The notes beneath the pieces are model-generated. The model was not told where the DNA came from and made no database searches. It worked only from the letters and a program-made list of their open reading frames with translations. This document shows, piece by piece, positions 5,973 through 12,748 of a stretch of 12,748 bases of DNA (position 1 is its first letter; the number at the start of each line of letters is the position of its first letter). Source of the DNA: Thermohalobaculum sp050043005 (GTDB lineage Bacteria > Pseudomonadota > Alphaproteobacteria > Rhodobacterales > Rhodobacteraceae); the NCBI GenBank assembly GCA_050043005.1, contig JBHJIZ010000135.1, positions 1 to 12,748 of the forward strand. Direction: 5' to 3'. Made by a program: the position numbers and the translations under genes.

Positions 5973-6982
5973 CTCTCTGACGGATCACGCCACGCCTGCA
6001 AGGCGCGCAGCACCAGGGCAGAGGCGCGCGGCGGACTCCGCTCGATAAATGGCAGAGGCCGGCAGATCTCGATCGCCGCCACGCCCACGCGCGCTGTCAG
6101 CGCGCCATTCACGGCGCCCTCACCGAACCGGCGCGAGAGCTTGCTCAGCACGCCGCCGCCAATCAACGGTCCCAGCAGGTCATCGGCAACGGCCACCGCA
6201 CCGGTCGCAACCAGATGTGTGGCGACCGCGCGCATCAGGCGGATCGAACCGAACCAACCGGCACGTCCGCCATAGATTTCGGCAATCTCGCGCACCATGC
6301 GCAGGTTGCCGGTCAGCGCGGCCAAGACATCGACCAGGGCAAGCGGGATCAGCGCCGTCGCAGCGGCGACATGACGGCTGGCACGCACAATTGCCTCTTC
6401 CGCAGAAGCGTCCAAGTCTGACATCAGATCGCGCTCGGCAAGGATCAGTTGCCCATGGCCGTCCGGCGTGTCGGCTAGCGCGCCTTCCAGCCTTTCACGC
6501 GCCCATTGCGTGTCAGGACGTCCTCGAAGAAGCCGATCGAGACTGGCAATGATCTCTCCCGCTTCGGCGTTCGAGCCGCTTTCGACTGCCGCCAGCGCCT
6601 TTTCCCGGACGGTTTCGATGCTGCTCAGTCGCGAAAGCGCTGCCATCTCACGCACGCAAACCAGGAACAACACCACTGCGAGCCCACCTAACAGAGCAAC
6701 GGCAAGCCAGCCGAGCCAGTCCGACCGCGCCAGCAATCCCACGGCGAAATCAACGGCCGAGGTCCCGGCCCAAAGAGCGACCAAGCTGAAGATCAGTGCC
6801 AGTGCAACCCGACCCAGCGACCACCCGCGCGGTGCCGCCATCGTCGCAATGGCGCGCCCAGACGCCGAACCAGCGGAGGCATGGTTTTCGGAAGGCGGCG
6901 GCGCGTCTGCCGGGCTCGGAGCATCCGGTAGGGTTTCGGTTTCAACCTCGATTACTACAGGGCCCTTGCGCGTTTCGTTCAT
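5969..6982 (-). CDS. YcjF-like inner-membrane protein (DUF697 / TIGR01620 family)
   Basis: This is a 337-residue membrane protein related to E. coli YcjF. Residues 1-50 are a Pro/Ala/Glu-rich soluble tail. Two apolar segments follow, about 56-84 (VALALIFSLVALWAG...) and 90-110 (LGWLAVALLGGLAVVLFLV), then a helical soluble region and the DUF697 part from about 195 onward (ASRHVAAATALIPLALVDVLAALTGN, and GGRAGWFGSIRLMRAVATHL). The role is not established; YcjF homologues co-occur with YcjX and in enterobacteria sit with the phage-shock genes of envelope stress. Here no psp gene is nearby. ATG 6980-6982 comes three bases after the YcjX stop (TGA-CTC-ATG) and lacks a strong Shine-Dalgarno, so it is probably translated by coupling. 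The end overlaps the acyl-CoA dehydrogenase stop by three bases. Confidence 0.88.
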   Translation of the reverse strand: MNETRKGPVVIEVETETLPDAPSPADAPPPSENHASAGSASGRAIATMAAPRGWSLGRVALALIFSLVALWAGTSAVDFAVGLLARSDWLGWLAVALLGGLAVVLFLVCVREMAALSRLSSIETVREKALAAVESGSNAEAGEIIASLDRLLRGRPDTQWARERLEGALADTPDGHGQLILAERDLMSDLDASAEEAIVRASRHVAAATALIPLALVDVLAALTGNLRMVREIAEIYGGRAGWFGSIRLMRAVATHLVATGAVAVADDLLGPLIGGGVLSKLSRRFGEGAVNGALTARVGVAAIEICRPLPFIERSPPRASALVLRALQAWRDPSES

Positions 6983-6985
6983 GAG

Positions 6986-8428
6986 TCAGTCCAACCTGTC
7001 GCCGATCAGAAACTCCAGTGCGCGGTCCAAGCGAATATGCGGCGGTCCGTCTTCTGCGGATGATCCCCAGCGCGGCGGGGCGAAGACGGGGCGCGAGAAG
7101 TCCTGTCCGCTGGACCACTCCAACGGTGCATGTCCTGGGTTCGTAGCATTCGCGCCGCTCAAAAGCTCCGTGACGTTGCCGGGCAGTTCCCCGGGATAAA
7201 GTGCGATCTCCTTCGAATCCGACATTCGTATGCCCCGGACCAAGCCCAGTTCCGCCCCATCACGCGTGAGACGCTGTTCAGAACTTGCGCGGATCGCTGC
7301 GATAGACATCGCCGCCGTTTCAGCCCCCGAGAAGGCCGCTGCATGCCAGGCGCGGTCGAGCATAACTTCGGCCAACTGCGTAAGGCGCGGGTGTTGCTCG
7401 TGGTGCAGGTGATCCGCTTTCGAGGCGGCAAACAGGATCCGGTCGATCTTGCGTCCTCCCAGGATCCGGTCGAGCCATCCACTCTGCCCATGACGGAAGA
7501 CGCTTAGCGTCTCTCCCATAGCTGCGGTCAGATCACCCAGCGCGCGTGGTCCAACGGCCAGCGCACCAAGGACATCGACCAAGACCACCTGCCGGTCCAG
7601 TTGCGCGAAGTGATTGCGAAAGAAGGGTTTGACGACGACTCGCTTGTACGCCTCGAACCGGCGTGACATCTCGGCGGCCAAACTGCCGCGCTTTGGGCGC
7701 TCTGTCATATGCAACGGCGCGAAGGTCAGAGCGGGCGAACCATCCAGATCGCCAGGCATCAAAAACCGGCCTGGCGCGAGAGCGGAAAGTCCTGACATGC
7801 GGCAGTCTCTCAAGTAGGCCCTGAAAGCCTGTGCGAGCTGAGTAGCGACCGTTTCGTCGTGGGACGCATTTTGACGAATGGCAGCCTGTGCATCTAGGTA
7901 TGGTTGCCCGTGCTCCCGCCGCGCCGGTGCGCCCGCCACCTTGAGAGCCTGCAGCGACCACGCGTCATAGTCCATGTCGAGCAATGGGAGATCCAACAGC
8001 CATTCGCCCGGGTAATCGATGATATCGAGGTGAAGTGTGCGCGTGCCTGTGACAATCGAGAAAAGACCGGAGGGCCGGACCTTCATCGAAAGCCGTAGTT
8101 GACTGATTTGACGGGTGGACTCCGGCCAACGGGGCGGCGTCCCAGTCAGAGCTGCGATATGATCCTCGAAGGCAAAGCGCGGGATGTCTGGATCGGGTTG
8201 CGGGCGCAGCATGGATCCGATGATCCGGCCCTCGGCCTCGGCCTTCAGCAAACGCATCCGGCCGCGCCGCAACAGACTGGCGACCAGCGAGGTGATAAAC
8301 ACGGTTTTACCCGCGCCACTTAGCCCCGTGACTCCGAGGCGAAGGACAGGCTCGAACATCTCATCGACATTGCGCCAAGCCTGTTCGGCACCGTGCAGGA
8401 GATCATCTGTCCAATCCGCGATCCCCAA
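6986..8428 (-). CDS. YcjX-like P-loop NTPase
   Basis: This protein of the YcjX family (about 480 residues, matching the 465 of E. coli YcjX) is a predicted nucleotide-binding protein paired with YcjF. Its function is not firmly known, though a GTPase-like role in envelope stress has been proposed. I place the start at TTG 8426-8428 because GGGAG lies about seven bases upstream and the protein then begins GIADWTDDLLHGAEQAW, as in relatives. A longer frame to 8554 would add 42 unlike residues and run into truA. With this start, GVTGLSGAGKT (32-42) contains the Walker A motif (35-42), followed by VFITSLVASLLRRGRM. LDIIDYPGEWLLDLPLL carries a DxxG-like switch motif (DYPG). The gene is divergent from truA with a gap of 100 bp and forms a two-gene operon with the YcjF-like gene. 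Confidence 0.87.
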   Translation of the reverse strand: MGIADWTDDLLHGAEQAWRNVDEMFEPVLRLGVTGLSGAGKTVFITSLVASLLRRGRMRLLKAEAEGRIIGSMLRPQPDPDIPRFAFEDHIAALTGTPPRWPESTRQISQLRLSMKVRPSGLFSIVTGTRTLHLDIIDYPGEWLLDLPLLDMDYDAWSLQALKVAGAPARREHGQPYLDAQAAIRQNASHDETVATQLAQAFRAYLRDCRMSGLSALAPGRFLMPGDLDGSPALTFAPLHMTERPKRGSLAAEMSRRFEAYKRVVVKPFFRNHFAQLDRQVVLVDVLGALAVGPRALGDLTAAMGETLSVFRHGQSGWLDRILGGRKIDRILFAASKADHLHHEQHPRLTQLAEVMLDRAWHAAAFSGAETAAMSIAAIRASSEQRLTRDGAELGLVRGIRMSDSKEIALYPGELPGNVTELLSGANATNPGHAPLEWSSGQDFSRPVFAPPRWGSSAEDGPPHIRLDRALEFLIGDRLD

Positions 8429-8491
8429 GTATTCTGCTCCCGCCTCTACGCGTCCATAGATGGGCCAAGCTACGACCGAAGAAAACCCATC

Positions 8492-8521
8492 TTGCAGAAA
8501 ACCGTGCAGGCGCTCTATTCC
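8492..8521 (+). promoter_or_regulatory. Weak promoter candidate for truA
   Basis: TTGCAG (8492-8497) and TATTCC (8516-8521) are 18 bases apart. Both hexamers are far from consensus. If used, transcription would begin within a base or two of the truA ATG at 8529, which would suit the absence of a Shine-Dalgarno there. Confidence 0.2.
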
Positions 8522-8528
8522 GCACGGC

Positions 8529-9356
8529 ATGGCACGGTTCAAGCTCACGGTCAAATATCACGGCGGCCCATTTGTCGGATGGCAGCGTCAGGCCGACGGG
8601 CTTTCAGTACAAGGCGTGATCGAGGCTGCCCTTTCCAAGCTGACGCGAAGCAAGGCGACGCCAACCGTTTCTGGGGCAGGCCGGACCGATGCAGGCGTCC
8701 ATGCTACAGGGCAGGTCTGCCACTGTGACATGCCCGCGGAGTGGGAAGCCTTCCGATTGTCCGAAGCGCTGAACCACCATGTCAAGCCGCACCCTGTTTC
8801 GATCGTTGAAGCAGAGAAGGTGGATGACACCTTTCATGCGCGGTTCAGTGCGGTTCGACGGCATTACCTGTATCGCGTCATCAACAGGCGCGCGCCGCTT
8901 GCGCTGGATTATGGACTGGCGTGGAAGGTTGCGAACTCACTGGATGTCGAAGCCATGAACGAAGCAGCGGCAATGCTTCTGGGTCGGCATGATTTCACGA
9001 CCTATCGGTCATCTCAATGTCAAGCTGCGTCACCGGAGAAAACGCTAGACCATTTTTCGGTTTCGCATCACGGAGATGAGATCCTGTTCCGGCTTCATGC
9101 CCGAAGCTTTCTGCACAACCAGGTTCGATCGCTTGTGGGAACGCTGGAGCGCGTTGGCGCTGGCAAGATGTCAGTAGCGGGACCGCGCATGGCGCTGGAA
9201 TCGAAGGATCGCTCGGCGTGCGGACCAGTGGCGCCGCCTAGTGGTCTTTACCTTACAGCGGTCGACTATGAGGACGACGCGACCTCATGTTCGGTTGAAA
9301 GATCGCGGGATCACGACACCGTCAGCAACAGTGCCGATATATCATCATCGAACTGA
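8529..9356 (+). CDS. truA: tRNA pseudouridine(38-40) synthase TruA
   Basis: TruA converts uridines 38-40 in the anticodon arm of many tRNAs to pseudouridine. ATG 8529 is chosen because the family start MARFKLTVKYHGGPFVGWQRQ begins there; the frame is open back to 8460 but adds nothing TruA-like. The catalytic motif GAGRTDAGVHA (49-59) holds nucleophile Asp54. Further family segments are HARFSAVRRHYLYRV, GRHDFTTYRSSQCQA, FLHNQVRSLVGTLERVG and the C-terminal CGPVAPPSGLYLTAVDY. Relatives stop soon after that last segment. Here a Ser/Asp-rich tail of nearly 30 residues follows, part of which is encoded antisense to the end of the phosphatase gene, giving 275 residues. No clear Shine-Dalgarno is visible. 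It is the only plus-strand gene between two minus-strand operons. Confidence 0.96.
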   Translation: MARFKLTVKYHGGPFVGWQRQADGLSVQGVIEAALSKLTRSKATPTVSGAGRTDAGVHATGQVCHCDMPAEWEAFRLSEALNHHVKPHPVSIVEAEKVDDTFHARFSAVRRHYLYRVINRRAPLALDYGLAWKVANSLDVEAMNEAAAMLLGRHDFTTYRSSQCQAASPEKTLDHFSVSHHGDEILFRLHARSFLHNQVRSLVGTLERVGAGKMSVAGPRMALESKDRSACGPVAPPSGLYLTAVDYEDDATSCSVERSRDHDTVSNSADISSSN

Positions 9357-10594
9357 TTGGTCTTTGCGAAGGTCTCCATGTCCCGAAGGATTCGCTCGAG
9401 GGTCGCGCGCTCTCCGTAACCGGAATGACGTTCGAGCATCGACTGTAGTCCCTCTTCGTCGAGCATCTGTCCATTCGGATCTTCAGCTTCCGTGATCCCG
9501 TCGGAATACAGGAGCATCCGATCTCCTGGATCGAGTCTGACAACCGAAGTCTCGTACTCCATGCCAGGGATCAAACCGATTGGCGCACCACCACTGCCGA
9601 CAAATTCGACCTCGCCGGACGCCCGGATCACTGCGGGGTTCGGCTGGCCGGCCTGACAGAACCGTGTCAGCCCTGAATCGAGGTTGATGTCGGCAAAGAT
9701 CATCGTGAAGTACTGATCGCTGTCGACCTCGTCCTGCAGACGTTCGTTCAGTTCCGACGCGATCGCGGATGGATCGCGCGACACGAATTCTCCGTTCGGG
9801 AGGCGTCGGATCGCGATGTTCTCATCAAGATGCTGAGCATTGAAGTAGTTGGACAAGCGCGCCGTCATCAACGCTGACGAAACGCCATGGCCCGACACAT
9901 CGATCGCGTAGGCCGCGATTCGGCTATCCGAGATCTTGAAAAAGCCCAACAGGTCACCGCCGACATGATGTGACGGCTGATAGATGAGACCGATCTTGAC
10001 CGGTCCGCAGTAGGTTTGCGCCTCCGGGATCAGAGACTTCTGAAGACGTGCGGCCGCCTTCAAGTCCCGGTCGATACTCTGATAAATGGCATTCAGCCGA
10101 TCGAACGCATCGGTGATCCGGCGATTCTTGTCGACCAGATCATCCTGCATCATGATCATCCGCTGACCAGCCCTGAGACGGGCGTGCAGTTCGCCCATGT
10201 CCATAGGCTTGGTCAGAAAGTCATCGGCGCCTGCATCGAGTCCGGCGGTGACTTCCTCCTTCGACGTCTTGGACGTCAACAGGATGAAGTAGACGTAGTG
10301 CTCCTGGTCGAGCGCACGGACCTCGCGGCACAACTCTGGGCCGGACATCTCTGGCATCATCCAGTCGCTGATCACAAAATCGATGTTCTGTGTCTGCACG
10401 GCTTCCAAGGCCGAGCGGCCGTCCGAGGCTTCAACCACCTCGAAGTTCCATTTCCGCAAGAGCATCTTGAGCATCTTGCGTTGAGCCGATGAATCATCGA
10501 CGACCAGTGCAACGAGTTTGCGGAATGCGCGACTCTCGGTCTGATCGAACACAGTTTCGTCGGCTTCCTCGGTCATTTCACGCACGGCGGTCAA
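9311..10594 (-). CDS. rbaY: Receiver domain-PP2C (SpoIIE/RsbU-like) phosphatase, RbaY-like
   Basis: This 427-residue regulator has an N-terminal response-regulator receiver domain (about 27-145) and a C-terminal PP2C/SpoIIE phosphatase domain (about 200-427). Receiver residues are Asp33-Asp34, phospho-acceptor Asp77 in VISDWMMPEMSG, Thr107 and Lys129 (TKPMDMGE). A helical linker (147-190) leads to the PP2C metal-binding motifs VGGDLLG (211-217), IDVSGHG (231-237), YSDGITEA (363-370) and DDDIS (416-420). RsbU-type enzymes dephosphorylate a STAS anti-anti-sigma protein, so the STAS protein encoded two genes upstream is the expected substrate. The architecture and neighbours match the RbaV-RbaW-RbaY system of Rhodobacter capsulatus. 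The longest start is TTG 10592-10594 with AAGGATGGGA upstream; ATG 10574-10576 is an alternative without a ribosome site. The 3' end overlaps truA by 46 bp. Confidence 0.9.
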   Translation of the reverse strand: MTAVREMTEEADETVFDQTESRAFRKLVALVVDDSSAQRKMLKMLLRKWNFEVVEASDGRSALEAVQTQNIDFVISDWMMPEMSGPELCREVRALDQEHYVYFILLTSKTSKEEVTAGLDAGADDFLTKPMDMGELHARLRAGQRMIMMQDDLVDKNRRITDAFDRLNAIYQSIDRDLKAAARLQKSLIPEAQTYCGPVKIGLIYQPSHHVGGDLLGFFKISDSRIAAYAIDVSGHGVSSALMTARLSNYFNAQHLDENIAIRRLPNGEFVSRDPSAIASELNERLQDEVDSDQYFTMIFADINLDSGLTRFCQAGQPNPAVIRASGEVEFVGSGGAPIGLIPGMEYETSVVRLDPGDRMLLYSDGITEAEDPNGQMLDEEGLQSMLERHSGYGERATLERILRDMETFAKTNQFDDDISALLLTVS

Positions 10595-10639
10595 CGCTTC
10601 CCATCCTTATGGTCAGATAGTTTGATTCTGCGCTCTACT

Positions 10640-11083
10640 TCAGGCGTCAAAGGTTTTTTCGAGACGCAGGATGTTGCAGCCATCCCGGCGTTCATATTCG
10701 ACTGTGTCCATCTGGCTTTTGATCAGCATCCAGCCGAATCCGCCTTCGGGAAGCTCGTCGAGCTCTTCGGCATCAAATTCACAGCTTCCATCGGGCAGCT
10801 TCCCGCCGGGCATTGGCTTGCCCTCGTCAATCAGCATCACTTCGTACCTGTCGGGCTTCATTCGAACGTCCGCGAAGATCGGCCGACCCTCGGCACCTTC
10901 GTAGGCATGCTCGACGATGTTGTTGAGTGCTTCAGCCAGACAAAGCCTCAGAACATCGATTGCGTCCGGTGACGACGCCCGTTTTGTCTTGCAGAGATCA
11001 CTGACTTCCTCGGCAAGGGTTGCCACATTCTCGAAGGAACTTCCGATCGAGAAGCGCACCTGGTCTTCCGCGGCACCGCTCAT
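10640..11083 (-). CDS. rbaW: Anti-sigma-factor-type HATPase kinase, RsbW/RbaW-like
   Basis: This 147-residue GHKL-fold serine kinase is of the RsbW type. Such proteins hold a partner (usually a sigma factor) inactive and phosphorylate a STAS antagonist. ATP-binding motifs are EALNNIVEHAYEG (51-63, N-box with Glu51, Asn54, Asn55 and His59), LIDEGKPM (84-91, G1 box with Asp86 and Gly88) and EGGFGWMLI (113-121, G2 box). I start at ATG 11081-11083 because GAGGA lies seven bases upstream and the protein then opens MSGAAEDQVRFSIGSS, as expected for the domain. The frame is open back to 11161, overlapping the STAS gene, and those 26 basic residues look spurious. It lies 35 bp after the STAS stop and 45 bp before the phosphatase start, so the three genes form one transcription unit. 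The sigma factor or other target is not in the window. Confidence 0.9.
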   Translation of the reverse strand: MSGAAEDQVRFSIGSSFENVATLAEEVSDLCKTKRASSPDAIDVLRLCLAEALNNIVEHAYEGAEGRPIFADVRMKPDRYEVMLIDEGKPMPGGKLPDGSCEFDAEELDELPEGGFGWMLIKSQMDTVEYERRDGCNILRLEKTFDA

Positions 11084-11118
11084 CCAAATGTCCTCGCTAC
11101 GCTTTCTTTTTGTCGCAT

Positions 11119-11475
11119 TCAGGAAGCTGCCTTTTGGGCAACTTCTGCCGCTGCCAGGCACGCCGCTTTAGAATCTCGGATCGCAAACACCCGCTCCAGG
11201 CGCGTGAGCCGGAAAATCTTGCGGACCGTGGGTTTCAAGCCGCAAAGCTCCATCTTGCGCTCGCGCCCAAGAAATTTGAGCAGCCCGACCAGAGCTCCGA
11301 CCCCGGCACTGTCCACAAAACCAACGGCAGACAGGTCCAGTATGTAGAGATTGCAGTCAGGGCGGACGGCCTCGCGCACCGCATCGCGGAACTCAGGCGC
11401 TATGAGCCCGTCCAGGCGACGCTCACCGAGTGTCATGACGATCGCTCCTCCGACCTGCTCCGAGGTAAAGCGCAT
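11119..11475 (-). CDS. rbaV: STAS-domain anti-anti-sigma factor, RsbV/RbaV-like
   Basis: This is a single STAS domain of 118 residues. In its unphosphorylated form such a protein binds the RsbW-type kinase and frees that kinase's target. The phosphorylatable serine is Ser56 in VGFVDSAGVGALVGL (51-65), the standard DSxGxG-like motif, preceded by the core strand LYILDLSA (43-50). LRLxGR-like start residues are represented by IVMTLGERRLDG (12-23). ATG 11473-11475 is preferred, with AGGAGC eight bases upstream; the frame extends to a GTG at 11497-11499 with no ribosome site. It is the first gene of the operon with the HATPase kinase and the receiver-PP2C phosphatase. The 156 bp in front of it should carry the operon promoter, but I see no convincing -35/-10 pair. 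Confidence 0.9.
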   Translation of the reverse strand: MRFTSEQVGGAIVMTLGERRLDGLIAPEFRDAVREAVRPDCNLYILDLSAVGFVDSAGVGALVGLLKFLGRERKMELCGLKPTVRKIFRLTRLERVFAIRDSKAACLAAAEVAQKAAS

Positions 11476-11631
11476 CTCACATCGCTCCTGAAATCTCACT
11501 TTCCAGGAACGCTAGGCCGAAAGTGTAACTATCCCCTTATCCGCGCCGGTGATCGATGAACCGCCGGGTCGTCGAAGTCCAATCCGTTCGCTCGGAGACG
11601 CGCGAAGAGTGGGACAGTAAGTGAAGGAGCG

Positions 11632-12748
11632 TTAGTCGAAACGTCCGACGCGGATCGGCGCCAAATCGACGTTGGGTGTTCGCGCGGATATCAGATCGGC
11701 CAGAAGGCGGCCCGTTTTCGGTCCCGTCGTGAGGCCAATATGCTGGGCGCCGAAGGCAAAATAGATGGATTTCGCCTGAGGGCTTGGCCCGATGAATGGA
11801 ACGCTGTCGACTGTGGACGGACGATGCCCCAGCCACCGCTCTTCATTTTCCCAGGTCAGGTCAGGGTACAACTGCCGGACCCTCGTGTTGACGACCCGAA
11901 ACGGTGCCTCCGACGGACCGGCCGTTAGACCGCCAAACTCGACCTGACCCGCGCAGCGAAGCCCGCCATCCATTGGCGTCGCGACGAATTTCGCATCGGT
12001 CAGCATGTAGGCGAACGGGGGCTTTCGATTGGGCTCTTTCAAAACGAGGTGGTATCCCCGCTCTGACTCCAGCATGGGCTTGTGCCCGAGGCGCTTGGCG
12101 AGCTTGGCTGACCATGCGCCACCTGCCAGAACCACCCTGTCGAAGCCGTGTGTGAGCCCGCCCAGGGAAATCTCGGCACCGGCGTCGCGTGGACTTATGT
12201 CGTCGACTTCGCCCTGAAGAAAACGCCCACCCTCCGAGCGGAAGTGCCCGGCGAGGGCGGCTACGTAGCCGCCCGGATCGCTGATCCAGCCATGATCGAT
12301 GTGACACGCAGCGTAGCTGTAGTGCTCACCGAGATGCGGGTCATCTTCCAACAGACGCGCGCGATCACGAAACTCGACGCGTGCTCCATGTTCACGGCGG
12401 ATCGCATGACCCCATTCATCGGCATCGCACGCAGCCTTCGATGTATATAGAAACGCATAGATCCCGTCGTTGATGAAGGCTGCTGCCGGGGTGCCTGCTG
12501 CCAGCGCTTTGTGTTGCTCGACCGTATCGGTGACGATTGTCGCCAGGGCGCGTGCGGTCGCCTCGACATCCGCACGCGTCGCACGGCGTAGAAACGGGAC
12601 AAGCCATGGCAGCAGTTTCGGCCGATAGCTCCATCTCAGATCCAGTGGACCCAGCGGGTCCAGCCGCATCTTCGCCACCTTTGCCAGCCAACCCGCCACC
12701 GCAACCCGGATGATACAGCTTCCAGCGAGACTGCCTCCCTTCCCATCG
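11632..12748 (-). CDS. DadA-like FAD-dependent oxidoreductase, N-terminus outside window
   Basis: This is the C-terminal 370 or so residues of a FAD-dependent oxidoreductase of the D-amino-acid oxidase/dehydrogenase (DAO) superfamily, closest in style to DadA-type enzymes that oxidise amino acids to keto acids. The frame is open to the window edge. The residues upstream of a possible GTG at 12697-12699 still look like DadA (GGSLAGSCIIRVAVAGWLAK), so the GTG is internal and the Rossmann GxGxxG FAD motif lies beyond 12748. Visible features are MRLDPLGPLDLRWSYRPKLLPW, HGWISDPGGY, RVVLAGGAWSAKLAKRLG, a substrate-domain strand ESERGYHLVL and the C-terminal FAD segment GHRPSTVDSVPFIGPS with FGAQHIGLTTGPKTGRLLADLI. 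TAA is at 11632-11634. The substrate cannot be told from this part. Confidence 0.88.
   Translation of the reverse strand, partial: DGKGGSLAGSCIIRVAVAGWLAKVAKMRLDPLGPLDLRWSYRPKLLPWLVPFLRRATRADVEATARALATIVTDTVEQHKALAAGTPAAAFINDGIYAFLYTSKAACDADEWGHAIRREHGARVEFRDRARLLEDDPHLGEHYSYAACHIDHGWISDPGGYVAALAGHFRSEGGRFLQGEVDDISPRDAGAEISLGGLTHGFDRVVLAGGAWSAKLAKRLGHKPMLESERGYHLVLKEPNRKPPFAYMLTDAKFVATPMDGGLRCAGQVEFGGLTAGPSEAPFRVVNTRVRQLYPDLTWENEERWLGHRPSTVDSVPFIGPSPQAKSIYFAFGAQHIGLTTGPKTGRLLADLISARTPNVDLAPIRVGRFD

Noticed and set aside
11020..11559. Plus-strand open frame of 179 codons opposite the kinase and STAS genes
   Set aside because: Both opposing genes carry intact catalytic motifs and ribosome sites; this frame is low-complexity shadow.
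11476..11631. Possible terminator or promoter between the DadA-like gene and the STAS gene
   Set aside because: Only a weak short inverted repeat and no convincing -35/-10 pair could be found on the minus strand.
1..12748. CRISPR arrays, insertion sequences, prophage, defence or toxin-antitoxin genes
   Set aside because: No periodic repeats, transposase or integrase motifs, and no target-site duplications were seen anywhere in the window.

Overview
The window is about 60% GC and densely packed. It looks like chromosomal DNA of an alphaproteobacterium, most likely of the Rhodobacteraceae/Roseobacter group. The main reasons are the protein styles (periplasmic cyclophilin, Bfd-Bfr pair, YcjX/YcjF pair, DadA-like oxidase) and an RsbV/RsbW/RsbU-like trio that matches the RbaV-RbaW-RbaY partner-switching system described in Rhodobacter capsulatus. 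I see no rRNA, tRNA, CRISPR, insertion sequence or phage gene, so this is mostly a housekeeping and regulatory region.

Layout. 1-385: 3' remnant of an amidase gene with two in-frame stops (plus strand). 461-742: small unrecognised protein gene (minus), separated from the amidase by a GC-rich hairpin. 743-1118: gene-free. 1119-2757: two exported proteins on the plus strand, a cyclophilin-type peptidyl-prolyl isomerase and a DUF3179 protein. 2850-3579: iron-storage pair, bacterioferritin-associated ferredoxin and bacterioferritin, preceded by a repeat block containing a TGA-N9-TCA motif. 3652-5972: an MFS transporter whose stop overlaps the start of an acyl-CoA dehydrogenase-family gene. 5969-8428 (minus): YcjX-like P-loop protein followed 3 nt later by a YcjF-like membrane protein. 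8529-9356 (plus): truA, divergent from ycjX. 9311-11475 (minus): partner-switching operon in the order STAS protein, HATPase kinase, receiver-PP2C phosphatase. 11632-12748 (minus): DadA-like FAD oxidoreductase whose N-terminus lies beyond the window.

Most notable is the bacterioferritin locus. The conserved ferroxidase ligand Glu18 is Ala (codon GCA at 3142-3144). Any Glu codon at that place would create a TGA in the overlapping upstream ferredoxin frame. One base (3143) therefore appears both to remove a metal ligand and to remove the ferredoxin's probable stop codon, which lengthens that reading frame from 97 to 175 codons, deep into bfr. This may be a real dual-effect mutation or a base-call error, and it can be tested directly. 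Other points worth a look are the iron-box-like repeats in front of bfd, an acyl-CoA dehydrogenase with Asp where the catalytic Glu usually sits, convergent genes that share a CTAG as both stop codons, and the partner-switching operon with no sigma factor beside it.
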